A stretch of DNA of 64,000 bases from Phallusia mammillata (GCA_003260075.1 QLIY01000344.1:14637-78636); one strand, 5' to 3'. Shown: positions 1 through 12,317, counted from the first letter of the stretch. The notes: generated by a model from the letters alone, not told the origin. A program made the numbers and translations.

Positions 1-116
1 TAAAAGATTCGGTTTCGGCCGAATCGCAACAAATTATTCGGCCGAAACCGAATCTTTGCAAAAGTGGCCGATTCGGCCGAATAAATTCGGCAAACCGAAT
101 ATTCGGTACATCTCTA
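1..116. mobile_element. 3' end of hAT-type MITE (TTCGG/CCGAA family), cut by window edge
   Basis: Dense TTCGGCCGAA and CCGAAACCGAA motifs run from the first base to a terminus reading TTCGGTACATCTCTAG. This matches, with a few substitutions, the right terminus TTCGGTGCATCACTA of the complete element at 60077-60485, so both belong to one family. The left end lies outside the window. No transposase is visible; it is a non-autonomous copy. Confidence 0.65.
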
Positions 117-540
117 GTTCTGACAAGACAATGTAAGTGTGGTTATATATTTTTCTATATTTATATTTTTACGCAGCTAGTGCTATTAGCGCTGCAGATG
201 CAATATGCATTTAACACTAATTCATCTTGAGCAGTAATTTGGATTTGTAGCGTTTGATATTGCTCAGATAGACTTATTTACAACGTGAAGATTGTGTTCC
301 TCTTTTCTCCAAAAATTTGACGTTTTTAAACCAGCTTATGCATTTCAAAAACCAGCGCAACAGGTGTCAACAATTTCTACAAATATAATTGGCTCAGTCG
401 TTTTAAATTAATTTAGCAAATTGGCACATTTTGGAGACGAGAATGTACGAAAATGAATTTTTCACTGCTCGATTTGTTGAATTGATTTTTTTTGTTTCAC
501 TGTATGATAAGATATAGCCTATTTCTAATTGATATGTCAG

Positions 541-880
541 ACCCGGCTTGGGCGCGAGTTGAAATAAAACCGGCTTGATTCGGGTCTAACTTAACACTCG
601 GCATCATTTACCGACTTCAAAGCCTGATTGTGGTAATTATAGTAAATTATTTTTATGCAGGGTTTCCTGCGCTTATACTCTCGGGTTCGTGCCCTTTTAG
701 ATGCGTTTACATCAGGGAGTCGAACCGGAACTGAACCCGAACCCGCGAACCGGTTTGAGCGGTTAATTTCATTAAACCCGAACCGAACCCGAACCGCTAA
801 TTACGATTTTCTAAAAACCCGAACCGGAGTTGAACCCTATATTTTGTTTGGCGTTGGACCCGAACCGGAACTGAACCAGT
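541..880. repeat. degenerate GC-rich interspersed repeat (CCCGAACCG-type motifs)
   Basis: Recurring CCCGAACCG / GAACCGGAACTGAACC motifs fill 720-880, and related GGCTTGATTCGGGT motifs precede them. The short open frame across 655-882 is only a translation of this repeat. It resembles the TTCGGCCGAA hAT-type family at 1-116 and 60077-60485, but I could not place termini or a target duplication. Confidence 0.5.
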
Positions 881-1550
881 AAAAAATGCAGTCTGTTGTA
901 TATTCTGTGATTTTTTTCTAAACAGCGCACTGAAGAACACGCGAGATAACACTTATAGAGCGTGTCAAAAATAACAGTGCACGGTTAAAAATCTTGTGGG
1001 GTCAGTATGGCGACGTCAGTTAGAACAGCAAACTCAGTCTTTAAATGCAATAAGTTTTACTTGGCAAGTATTGCTTTAACTTAAGTGGCCCTTCTTGGAC
1101 AATCGGTTATTGGGGCGGCACTCATATTCACATTAATTATATTGGCGATTTAGTTTAGCATTGAACGATTCAAAAACCAAGTTGCATGCTACCATTGCGT
1201 TTCATTGTGCATTGTGTTATTTCACGTTAGTTCGGTGTAAGGTAATAACGGACGTTGCAACATCCTGTTTGCTTTTACAATCGACTTAAATGCTGCTGCA
1301 TAGTCAAAGAGGATATATACTGTTACTGTATGTTAAATACACAAACAGATATGCTTCCTTTGCCTCTATTTCATTTAGGACTGTCAGTGTGTCTGAGTTT
1401 TATGTTTGTACTTAAATATTGAAGTTGTCTTAAAACATCCCACCCCCATGTGCCGCAGGACATTTTGTCCCCCGTGAGTTGCCCTCGAGTACTTAAATAA
1501 CACAACCAAAATCTCCTAGCATTGAACTCAAACCTTTAATACCCAACGGG
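881..1550. other. non-coding stretch, nothing recognised
   Basis: AT-rich sequence with no long open frame and no exon I can support. The 5' exons of the CUB-type gene (signal peptide and start codon) must lie here or left of the window; I could not pick them out. Confidence 0.4.
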
Positions 1551-1551
1551 C

Positions 1552-1899
1552 TCCTCTAAAATACACAATCTACGCAAACTACACAATCTACTGATAAAAC
1601 GTATGGAATTTTTCAAAATGTTGACGGTTAGGGCTTTTAGGGTCTGGGTGAGGGTTTATAATAAAGTAACACTATTATTTAGTTTTAGATGCCCAGTTTG
1701 GGCTTAATATAACAATACGTGTGTTGAGAGTGGTACTAAACACGGTATGGTGCCGCTAAAATTAGCCCCAAGGTATCTGAGGTTTAATTATAAAGTTGTT
1801 TGTAATACAAACTCTCACACTGACCCTAATAGCCCTAACCGTCAACATCTTAGTTAGTTTTTTTTAGTAAGATCGCGTAGATTGCGTAGTTTAGAGTAG
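1552..1899. mobile_element. MITE with long terminal inverted repeats
   Basis: The left arm (about 1552-1650) and right arm (about 1815-1899) are imperfect reverse complements. Left CTCTAAAATACACAATCTACG pairs with right CGTAGATTGCGTAGTTTAGAG, and left TGTTGACGGTTAGGGCT pairs with right AGCCCTAACCGTCAACA. The TTAGGG-like motifs in the arms come from this element and are not telomeric. No coding capacity; the target duplication is unclear. Confidence 0.7.
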
Positions 1900-1969
1900 T
1901 CCATACTCAACGATTCCCACCCTACTATAAAATACTGTAGATCCTAAAAAAACAGTTTGTTAGTTATAG

Positions 1970-4900
1970 GTTGTGCATCGATCTGTAAGAAAATCAGCAC
2001 ATCCGGAATTTATGTTGCACACCTTATTCCCGCAAGCTGCAGTTACTTTGAATGGGATTTCTCTACAACCTTGACATCAAACTTATATTTCACTGTAGCA
2101 CCATTTTTGACAGGACGTGACTATTGCAAGGTATATGCGTTCTCGTTAAATTGTAAGGTAGGCTTAATTTTGAACTAAAATCCGACTACGTTAGGAGTCC
2201 ATAGAAACTGGCCTTTGTTGTAGGCTACAAACACCACACATAGATTCATTGTAGAAAACCTAAAGGTACACAAGCCGTGTTTACTGACTCCCAAAATTGT
2301 GCCAACTGCAAAAAATATACAAACTTCCATAAATCAACAAAAACTTAAATACTAACTTTGCTTGTTTCTGAAACTGAACTTAGATCAATTGAATTTCCGA
2401 TCTCTGTCAGAAAAGTCTAGAAATCTACAAAACACAAAGCAAAAACAATAAAGCCTATTTTTAAAAATGTTACGTGCAGTTTATCTTTTGCCAATTGTTG
2501 CAGGTTTACAATGTTGGAGTTGCAGCAGGCGAACTGCTTGGTCGAGTCGATAAACTTCAGGTCGGACCTGTTCAGGCTAATTACTCCCACATTTTCGTCA
2601 TATGCAGAGTGGAAAGCACGCTATTGGTGAAACTTCGGGTACAAAGAAGTAAGCAATGGTCCAGAAGAAAAATCTATTTAAACACAAACTTTGAAAATGT
2701 TAAACAAGCTTGTAAATTGCCCTGCCTCCTATGGACCCTAATCAACGTACTTTTAGAAATTTAGACTACAGATTACTAAAACGATTTTTTTGATTAAAAG
2801 CTTCTTAGCACATACGCTACGAACAGTGCACATTGCTTCGACCTGAGGTTTCATCAGTGTAATTGACGGAGATATCGGTCGCATGAGCTAACACCTTTAC
2901 GGCACTCCAGTTTGTTAGCAAGCTGAAAAGCCATGCCTCAGTAACCTGTTCGATGCGCACAACTTGGCATAATCAACAGAAAAACTGTTTGTGAATTGTA
3001 AACCAGTTCTTCTGTCGAGTATGCCGTAAGGGCATATGGGGCTACTTTAGCTCATACGACCGATGTCTCACCACTAGCTGCACTGATAAGACCTTGTAGG
3101 TCGAAACAGTTGGCACTGTCTACAGCCTGGTTTTAACGTAGATTTTCGTATTCGCTAATTTACATTGACAGAAATTAAACTGGGTCATTAATTTAAAAAT
3201 CAAAGATTCGCTTTTGTCTTCACGTCATCATTTAGCCTGAACTCTGTAACAAAGCAATACAACAACCAACTTCCAACAAACACTTGACATCTTTGTCCAA
3301 GCATGGATTTATAGTGGCCATCGTTGTTACTTTAATGTTGTGTCCTTTACATACTCACACCAGCGGAGTTATCTTCATTATAACGTTATTTCTGTACGAC
3401 TTCGATTAGGGATAATTTTTACTGCTTCTGTTTGCAGACTACCCAGATATGTGTGGAAAATACCAAATAACTAGTATGCCTACTACTGTGGCATCTAAAG
3501 GATACCCGATGAACTATACGGACAGCACAGTTTGTATTTGGGAATACACAAGTTTACAACGCAGCAGGTTTATCTTTGACTTCTCCCTATTAGATTACAA
3601 AGATCAAGAAGACTTTCTTTATGTAAGTTAGGGTAAAAATATGTTGTTGTTTTTTGGGTGGAAACAAACGCGGTTTTAACCGTGAAAATACCAGCACCTG
3701 ATGTATTATACGAATTAGGTATTAAAATTGCATAAATCAAGTAGGCCCTTTGAAGGCGTAATGCAGATTCAAGCGTTCTCCTAGACCTAAACATTTCCAT
3801 GTGGCAAGGCATAGGTTGTGGGAAAACCTAGCCAGCCGTTGGATTCGAATCTACGACAGGAGTCTTTCCGGCACTCGCGCTCTACCAACTGAGCTATACA
3901 GGCTCAGTGGTGAACCACCGAAAGTCGGTAGTAACGCAACTTTTAAAAAGTGTTTGCAAACCAGCAGTAACACAATAATCGGAATCGTATGCACAATTCA
4001 ATTTAGATAAGTCGACCAACGAGGGAAAAACAAACAGGAATTCGAGAAAACGACAATATCAAATCATATTACTGTCAATAAAACGAAAACCTTGCACTTT
4101 GGATTTTAGATAATACCAAAGAACAACGACTCATCGTCAAGGATTTTTTTTACTGATAAACGAAGTCCGTTTCAACATGATTTCGAAGGTGGTGGTTTTC
4201 AGATAGTAACTACGACAGATATTTCAGACGTAAGAAACGGATTCGTTGTGCAAATAACCGAAGGTGCTTAAATACTATACCTATAATACCGACTTTAACA
4301 CGTGACATAAATTTAAAAACACTAACATTTTTTAGAACCACTTGAAAAATTGAACAGCGATATTTCTTGTCAAGGAGAAGTCGGAATAAGGTGCTTTTCA
4401 AATACCACATGCTTTTTTACAACATGTTTCAAATAACATTGCTCACGTAAACATGGACAGGGGAATATTTACCACAATGTCCTCCAATTGAGATCTGCCA
4501 CAAACTGTGAACTAAATATTTTTTACGAAACTAAGTTTGTTTTCATATTTTATTGCAATTGCTGTAAATTTGTTGACAAATGTATGTTGACCAGAATAGT
4601 AAGACAAACTAGGATTTTCCAGTCGGGTTTAGGTTCGGGCTTCAGTTTTACAAAACGGCCCGATTCGGGCCTTGCTTCAAACTAAGCCACATTTGTGTCG
4701 TAGATTTGCTTTGAAAAACCTCATTTTTGGGCCTAACTCGGGAAAAAATTCTGCTTACGGGCCTAAGTTTGTTTAAACTAAGTGTTCGGGCCCCTATTTT
4801 AGGCCCTATTCAGTGATGAAACTCAAATTTTTTGTCAGTCGATTCTGTTACAAAAATTAAGTCCCTTGACCAGTAATGCTAACCGGATCGCTGATCTCAT

Positions 4901-7900
4901 TTCGTTCTATAGAACCACTGACCCTCTTACAATTTTGGTACGACCTATTGCAGCTTAGGTATGAACGACCTGGCAGACTTGACTTATGAGAGTGGCGATG
5001 TTCTGTACATTTCCAACACCCGTCAAAACAACCTCGGCAGTATTTCGAGTATTTGCATGACTGAAGGTGTTCGCCATCGTTTAACTTCAACCTTACGGAA
5101 TGTGAGGCAACATACACAGTGAGCACAAAAAATCTTTGTGAGATATAGTTTCAATCCCAACCATAAAGAGGCTTTGCAGTCTGAGGATTATAACCTGTAA
5201 ATCTCGAATTGCCAACTAACAGTATAAACTTATCGATTGAATGTTTTGTCCATCGAAATCGTCAAAGAGGCCTCCTGATATGTGGCGCAAATAATATAGT
5301 TGCCTATTTGACAAAAATTGTGACCATCAAGGCTATTTGCATTATGGTGAGGTATCTTAATAAAAAAAAACGATAGTGGATTCAATTCAATCATATTAAA
5401 AATACCACGAAACCAACTTTAAACAACAGATCTTACTTGTTTCTAAACTTATGTCAACTGCTCATTTAATGTCTGTGCTCGTTACGCCACCTATCAGTTG
5501 TTTGACGTGAGGTGTACTGTTAGTAGCGCTATCCAATATAAAGACTTATTTGTAACTTTTGGTAATAAAACATTTCTACCAAAGAAATGTTGGGGGGGGG
5601 GGCGGTCCACAGTAGAAAAAAGGTTGCCGACCCCTGAATTAGCCTAGGCCTACACATGTTTTATAAATAAGTTTTAATTATGATCCCCAACTCAACCCGT
5701 TAATGATGGTTAGATATTGTGAGCAGATTACTATGAAAGGTGCAAGTAGTAATAGTTTTTTTTTTTAAATATAAGTGTTGTTAATTGGCTTGTTTGTGGT
5801 GCGCTTAACAATTAAGTAAACCTTATTCTACAGGGAAAACGTCATAGTCAGTGAACCGGTCTCGGGACAGTTTAGTATCACTTTGAACTTGTGGGGGGGG
5901 GGAAAAAAACACTTCACACAAAAATCGTAACCAACGTAAGATTTTTTATGTTTTAAAATGAATATGGTGATAGAAGACATGGAAAACATGTAAGTGTTTG
6001 CTTATGTTTGGTCAGAATGGTGATGAACGTTTAAACATCTCCTTTACCATTTGGAACTTCAAACAAATGGACCTGACTCAGTCGATTCAACGCTACGTAT
6101 CTCACAGCCTAACCGTTATTTGCAACCTCAACAACACCTACCTAGTCCAATATGGTGCAATCATTCCACAAATCCAGTAGGTTTAAAGTAACGTTTAAAT
6201 AAGTTTTTTTCTTATGGTTGTTTTAGCATTTAGCCCAGTGGTCGGCAACCGTTGGGCCGCGGGGCGGTAGCGGTCCGCGATAAGTTCGTTACTGGACCGT
6301 ATAATTTTTCAGGGGGGGGGGGGCAAACAAACAAATTTACTTAATGTAGTAGTAGTAGTAAAGTCCACTCACTCGACCACATTGTACAGTAAAATGAACT
6401 AATCATTGCGAAATACTGACAATAGCCTTCCAATTGTACTGTTACGAACATAACGATTGTTACGTCATAGCAAGGGGAATAAAAGCTAATCATGCGAAAC
6501 TGAACGTTGAGATGTAACAGTTACCGTTTAAGGATTAGTAAGTATTCGTTTATGGAACCTTTTTTAGATTTAGGATTCACTTCTATCAATGATCATGGTG
6601 CTGCAAAGCCACAATGTGTGCTGTGTTATGTAGTATTGTTGAATCGAACTCGTTAAACCTGCAGCCATTTTGACATGGGCAGACGAACCAGTGCGGCCAC
6701 GACGTGGCCTCGAAATTGTTACATTTTTTGATGTTTGAGGCTTGGGTCGTGAGATGTTCATAATACTCAGATTTGGGTCGCGGTCAAAAAAGTTTAAGAA
6801 CCACTGTTGTACAACGACAGTGGTTTCAACTCACTTTTAGTGGAAAACAGCCAAGTTGTTGTTCCCAATTGTATTGTTGCCAAAGTTGAACACAGTGACA
6901 GTCTATCGGATAATGATAACTTTATTATTCAGGTGAGTGCAAGCTGTCGTGAACTGCTTCAATTTTTTACATTAATGCTAAATATCAAATTTCTGCTTGT
7001 ATCTTCAAATTTATCGGTAAAAGTTTTTAATGTGACATTAAGTTGATCTGTCCCTTTAATAAGTTTAGTAGGTATCCTATGTCAACGATTATTATCGCTA
7101 ATTGATAAACTGTGCTTTTATTCAGTAATATTAATGCGACAGCAGTGCTTATTATATATGATCGTTGATATTACTTCTAAGAACCGGTCCCTTGACAATT
7201 TTTGTTGATATTACTTCTGCAATATTAGATAGCCTACTTTGATTACGATATAAGTTAGAAGCAATGATTTAGTTTTTATGTTTCAAAAATTTTTGAGCAA
7301 CTTCTTTATTTTTACTTACACCTGCTGGCGAATATAGTTTTTACCTTTTTAGCTCGAAGATTGAACGCAAGTGGAAAATCCCAGCACCATGCCTTCCTAC
7401 CCAATCATCGAAAATGGGTGACACAAAACCCCTTTCAACCTTTGCACAAACACTGACAAAAGAGTTTTTCAAAATGAATCCTTAAGTTGTTACACAAATT
7501 TGAATACTTACATGACTTTCATGTAATTGGAAGTAAGTTGCTTTGACAAATGTATTGTCACTTGAAAACTCTAAATTCTAAAAAAAGACGAGCTACTGAT
7601 GATGGAGATTACCAACGACTGACTGTTGGTCCGATCCATATGGCAAAAGCAGGAAACTTTGATAGAGACGGTAAATATATTGCTACCATAAGCTTTGGTT
7701 GTTCTAACTTGTTCATATGTTAACACTCCGATAACATTTCGACATCTTTATTAAATCGCCGTTCCAGATTGATTGCGTTTTTGCTAGCATATGATAACCG
7801 CTTTACCCTTTTATTTCTATTGTTATATATGTGTCTTTAAAATAATAACTATTAACTTAGTTATACTATATTTTATTGGCAGAAGTTCAAGAAAAAGAGA

Positions 7901-7995
7901 CCCTGGATGAAAACACCTACGAACTGAATACTGAGGCATTTGTATTCGTCGCTGTGTTGTTTGTAGTCATTGTGATAGTTGCTAAAAGCAAGTAG
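1970..7995 (+). CDS. CUB-domain type I membrane protein (5' end missing)
   Basis: Eleven exons join with matching phases and GT-AG borders: 1970-2130, 2504-2648, 3438-3622, 4203-4263, 4336-4390, 4954-5101, 6016-6176, 6821-6932, 7360-7417, 7593-7670, 7883-7995. They give about 424 residues without the start. Exons 1 and 2 read as a degenerate CUB module. Exon 3 is the clearest CUB half (MCGKYQI, GYPMNY, VCIWEY, FDFSLLDYKDQEDFLY). Exons 4-8 look like further CUB-like beta-sandwich sequence with N-glycosylation sites (NIS, NNT). The last exon encodes an acidic linker, then a hydrophobic span AFVFVAVLFVVIVIVA, then KSK and stop. This implies a cell-surface protein with a three-residue tail. CUB modules usually bind protein or carbohydrate ligands; the ligand here is unknown. 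The small exons 4203-4263, 4336-4390 and 7360-7417 rest mainly on phase and may be wrong. Transcript data would settle it. Confidence 0.55.
2816..3128. mobile_element. foldback/MITE element in CUB-gene intron
   Basis: The left arm ACAGTGCACATTGCTTCGACCT (from 2823), in two halves ACAGTGCACATT and GCTTCGACCT, pairs with the right arm AGGTCGAAACAG plus TTGGCACTGT ending at 3119. Internally, ATCGGTCGCATGAGCTAA at about 2873-2890 pairs with TTAGCTCATACGACCGAT at about 3048-3065. It lies in the intron between the exons ending at 2648 and starting at 3438. No open frame. Confidence 0.7.
3826..3910 (-). mobile_element. tRNA-derived SINE head or tRNA pseudogene
   Basis: Read on the minus strand, the sequence has an intact A box (TAGCTCAGTTGG, plus-strand 3885-3896), a D arm GCTC-AGTTGGTA-GAGC, and a B box ending in ATTCGAATCC (3841-3850). 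The anticodon stem cannot be formed with a 7-base loop, the T stem has mismatches and the acceptor ends pair only partly. It is therefore not a working tRNA; a tRNA-derived SINE head or dead tRNA copy is more likely. It lies inside an intron of the CUB gene, antisense to it. Confidence 0.65.
4618..4810. repeat. degenerate GGGCC-rich interspersed repeat
   Basis: Repeated GTTCGGGC, CGATTCGGGCC, GGGCCTAACTCGGG and GTTCGGGCCCC motifs resemble the CGG-rich hAT-type repeats at 1-116 and 541-880. It sits in a CUB-gene intron. Ends not defined. Confidence 0.45.
5592..5637. mobile_element. right end of an hAT-type element
   Basis: A G run (5592-5602) is followed by CGGTCCACAGTAG and the terminus AAGGTTGCCGACCCCTG. 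The motif CAGGGGTCGGCAACC, as its reverse complement here, is a typical hAT terminal inverted repeat. No matching left end is visible upstream, so the copy is truncated. Confidence 0.5.
6236..6330. mobile_element. left end of an hAT-type element
   Basis: CAGTGGTCGGCAACC followed by GTTGGGCCGCGGGGCGG is the typical start of an hAT non-autonomous element, ending in a run of 12 G at about 6312-6323. A different hAT-like right end, GTTTAAGAACCACTG, lies at about 6791-6805. The two ends lack matching 8-base flanks, so I treat them as separate truncated copies. Confidence 0.55.
6710..6805. mobile_element. right end of an hAT-type element
   Basis: Ends in TTGGGTCGCGGTCAAAAAAG then TTTAAGAACCACTG, a common hAT right terminus (reverse complement CAGTGGTTCTTAAAC). 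It stops only 15 bases before the exon starting at 6821. The exon's acceptor therefore lies just outside the element and its upstream tract is partly transposon-derived. Confidence 0.5.
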
Positions 7996-9199
7996 CTTGT
8001 GGTCTAACGGTTAGACTCTAACCAACATTTAAACTCAATTATAACCAATTTAAATCAACTTCGGCGAAACTTTGTGGTAAGTTTTGCCCAAGTCACGTTA
8101 TAATTGACACTATTCGCGTTGAATTTGGTTTATTATGGTTTCGGTCATTGGAAAAGGCTGTTAGCGAATTTTCTTTCACTGTTTGAAAGAATTATGTGTC
8201 ATCTGCATCATCTGTCTATAAATACATACCTACTCAAGTAAACTAACTTAGTTGCATTTTTGATATCGTAGCTTGGGGTCCCAGATTTTCGAAATTTTCT
8301 GGACATGTCTGGAACTTTTGCTTTTTGTGTCCAGTGATGCATTTTAAAAACAATCCTAATGTTCTGATTATCGCTTCTCAACACCCTAACATACAGTAGT
8401 CCAGCATTTCTTGTCCTTAAAGACTCAAAAGGTTACCACTAAACTTCTTGATTTAGTCGTTTGTAATGCACGATATATGCCACCCGAAGTCTATGTAAAA
8501 CAACGTCTAAAAATGTTTTATGATCTTTGATGTCACCTACATTCAGGCATCTTATCAGCATGCGTTAAAGGCTATTTGGTGATTTTTTGCGTCTTTTACA
8601 CGCATCTGATCGTGAAAAATTTCTTATTAAGACACAAAAACTGTGATAGTGGTGCTATTTACCAAAAATGGGACTGTTGGGATTGGTAACATGTAATGCG
8701 ATTAACGCACTGCAACGCAAATTTATAGTATCGTCAAAGATATTTACTGAGGTATTAGTCCACGAAGATTTGGTACAGTTACGCAAGGTTTTACGTAAAT
8801 TTGATGACGATCCGCTCTTACACTATAAAACTCACCAAGTTAGTGTGCAAAGTTGACTCTTATTCCTGCAACATAGGCTGACCTCGGACAAGTTCAAGCT
8901 CTTGTGGACTTGATTGGAGGCAAAAAAACAGACTTGAATAGGCCTAATTCGTATCGTATCGTATTTTATTTTGTTCACGTGCACTTGAACGCGACAAGCA
9001 TAGAGCAACTTATGACGGTACAATGGCACGAAAAACACAGGACACAGCTGCGAAAGCCTAGCGGTTGAAAATACACTAAAATAATACTAACAGATGGAGG
9101 GCAACGGTAAAAAACGCAGCAGCTGTACCTGGTAAAAAGAAAGCGGGCCTGGGAGGTTGGAATCTCGTTGGGGAAACGAGTGGCGCCAACGGCAACGCG
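7996..9199. other. intergenic region, no gene supported
   Basis: Between the end of the CUB-type gene and the inverted-repeat element. Open frames are short, low in complexity and without a start context or domain. Nothing recognised. Confidence 0.4.
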
Positions 9200-9705
9200 A
9201 CTGGGTTTGACCAAAGTCTATATAAAACACAAGTTGTCCAACCTATTGTTACGCAATAGAACCTTGGAGCCAGATTGTGTCCAAAATGATACTGTGGGTG
9301 GAGAAAAATAACACATAAATTGTCTGATTTTTACAAACTGGAGAGCATAGACGCGAATTTGATTCGCCAAATTGAATGAAAATTTCGAGTTCTAACATTT
9401 CAACGCAATATTGAAAGCTAAATTGCTGTTTTTCATGTAAATTTGGCCGCTTAATTTTCATGTAAACTTTAAATATTTGCGTTCAGCGTGCATTATCACG
9501 CTCAAATGTTAGAACCCAAAAGTTTTATTCAATTTTACCTATCAAACTCGCGTTAAATCCCACCAGTTTGTAAAAATCAGACAATTTATGTGTTTTTCCC
9601 TATACCTGCTGTATTAATTTGGACACAAAATGGCGTCCATGCGGCTGTATCGCGTAACAATGGGTTGGACTACTTGTGTTTTATATATACTTTGGGTTTG
9701 ACAAC
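9200..9705. mobile_element. long inverted-repeat (foldback) element
   Basis: The left arm (about 9205-9420) is an imperfect reverse complement of the right arm (about 9480-9700). TATAAAACACAAGTTGTCC (left) pairs with GGACTACTTGTGTTTTATA (right); CCTATTGTTACGC pairs with GCGTAACAATGGG; ATAAATTGTCTGATTTTTAC pairs with GTAAAAATCAGACAATTTAT. The arms are about 200 bases and the loop about 60. No open frame. It lies between two genes read in the same direction. RNA across it would form a long hairpin. Confidence 0.75.
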
Positions 9706-11153
9706 ATGGGTGGATTCCAGCCGGTTGAATAATTAAAGGTAGGTAATTTCGGGACTGTTGACATGCAGATCAGACAAAAACATTTTCACTGCCCATGAAA
9801 GCATAAAAATAGTCCAACAAAAAAGTTTAACAATTTTCCAAAAAGGCGACTTTCGAAAAAATATTTGGGAACCACTGTTAAACAACTTTTTCCTCAAACA
9901 GTGTAAAGTTAGGTACGGTGACAAATTGTTAAAAGCACCATTCAGTTGCCTTACGTTTTTGTTAATTTAGTCTTTAAATCAAACATCTTAAGCTTCAGAT
10001 TTAGTGCCAAAATAACTCAAATTGTTATTTGTACTTTACAATTTTACAAACTGGTAAGTTATGTAAAATGAATTTGAAAAGCTAAAATATCAAGAAATTC
10101 ATATGAAAAGAAGCAATTTGATACTTTACCTGTCTATAAATTGCTGCAACTAAATTACTTTTTTCTCGTTCGTTTCTGTGCATTGTTTTGTTTTGCGATG
10201 TTGTTCAAGAGGTTGAGTAACGTAAGGTGTTTTAAATTAATTGGTTGAATGGTTTTGAAAATGTTGTTATTGTGGCAAGCAGCACCAGGCGTACTTTAGC
10301 AGTAGTAATACTTTTTATGTTCGATGATGAGATATGCACCTGACGAGGTCAAGATTGATAGTTCGCGCCAATTGAAGTTTACCCTATTAGCAATGTTCAT
10401 CCAGCAAGCACAACCAACCAACCATCGGCGTCATTGAGTTAAGTTTATTTCAGATTTTCTTTGCATCGAATGTTAAATTCTGCATTTCTGCCCATCCAGA
10501 CATCATTTGGTTGTAAAATAGAATTACTATCATAGCACATTTTTCTGGCAGGTCAGTTTTCTTTAAAAGGGTTTGACCAGAGATACTTGCAACAACCCTT
10601 GAAAGAAAGTTATATGATACAGAAATTTAACACATTATTCTAAGGTTTTAAGCATTACTTCGCATATACTTAAAAAAATGTATTTTTTGGTAATAAATAC
10701 ACATATTTTTCATAACGTTTTAATCTTCCGAATACATTTTGTGCTCCATGAAATTTCAGTGTGACATGTTCATGCAAAACTGTGTTAGTTTCTTTTGGGT
10801 TAGTTGGCTTTTAGGAAGTACACAAAAACACAAGTTAACTTTAAAGTTGTCGCTAACATTAGTTTTGCTACTATTTAGGCCTACATCAGACATTAAAATT
10901 GCACAGACAACAGTAAAACATTTCATACATTTACATCAAAATAAGCAAGAAATCAAGCAGTTGGTTTTGATTATGAAACTATGTCTCAAGTCTCTTTATG
11001 CTTGGAAACATATTGCAAATGGTTACTGTTTACTTGTACTTTGCATAAAGTAGGAAATTGTTTTTGTGTTTGTGAAAGTAAACCAGTCCTCTGGATCTCA
11101 TGCCTGCCAATGCTGGCCAACACACAGCCAAATTTGTGGTTCAAGGTAAAAGA
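9706..11153. other. intergenic / 5' flank of EFCAB14-like gene
   Basis: AT-rich sequence with no exon I can support. The 104-residue frame at 10739-11053 has no recognisable domain. The EFCAB14-like coding sequence starts at 11154; the promoter and any 5' UTR exon are presumably here. Confidence 0.35.
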
Positions 11154-12247
11154 ATGAAAAAGCGAAAGGAACTGGATGCTTTAATAGGTACAGTTAACAG
11201 GTTTCATTTGTGGATTTATCCTTTAGTTTTGCCTAAAAAATGACCTATTACAATGACCTTGAGATTGATGTAAACATAATACTACTTTTCTTTATTCTTG
11301 TTGTTTCATTGCCTTTTTCCTTGGTATTATGAAGTTTGTTATTGTATAAAACAGGTGATAGAACAAGATCAGGTGGTGGATATGAACAGCTGCAAAGATC
11401 TACACAGCGTTCATCTAATGTGGCCAGTTCATCATCACGAGATGCTGACACATACTTTGCGCCACTGAGGCCCTATGGAAACTCCACAGTCAGGTAGGGA
11501 ATAGTATTTTTACCTTTGGCATGATTGGAAAACAGTGACTAGACTTAAAACTAAGACTTAACAATGTATTATGTTGATTTATCATTTATGATTAAAGTGT
11601 ATTATATGTTAATTATTAAGTATTAGATATATACCTTACCTTACTCCACACTTGGGGTTTTAATAAGTTTTGAAAAATATGCTTATAATTGTTGTATGTG
11701 AAAAAGGTTGTGAACTTGAATCTAGAAAAGTGGCATGAATGTGTAATGAAGAATAGTGATACACACATTTTTTTGTATTTTTTTAGGCATGGAAGGCCAG
11801 TTGCTCATCATTCAAAAGTGGGCTGCACATCAAAGCGTGCCTTTCACATATGTTTGCCTGCCTGTATTCTTGCATTGGTAGCAGCTTGTGTCACAAGTTC
11901 AATAGGCATTGTATGGATGCAAGTTCAACTCAAATCAGATTTAGATCACATCAAAGATAGAATATTTAAAAGTAAGCCAATTTTAAGCAAACTTTACCAC
12001 CACACAACCTTTGGTGCATTTTATCTTGTGCCTCTGAACAGTTGAAAGATGGAAATCGGATCAACCTGCCACCTTAGTGGATTTACAAACTGTAGTTGGT
12101 CAACTACAACGTAGCATGCAAGAAGGTAGCACCAGTATGCAAGATCTAAAGTCTCAGTTAGCTGGGATTAACTCAAAGGTATGCACTTCACTTTCATGTA
12201 TGTGGTTGCTGAGGTTAGTTCTTGATTCACTATTCTGATACACAGTT

Positions 12248-12317
<70 letters not shown>

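Noticed and set aside
655-882. 75-codon protein rich in EPEP/RTRT motifs
   Set aside because: It is a translation of a GC-rich interspersed repeat.
1618-1850. Telomere-like TTAGGG/CCCTAA repeats
   Set aside because: Only a few scattered units, and they form the two arms of an inverted-repeat element.
3826-3910. Functional tRNA gene on the minus strand
   Set aside because: A and B boxes are intact, but the anticodon stem, T stem and acceptor stem do not pair properly. Treated as a SINE head or pseudogene.
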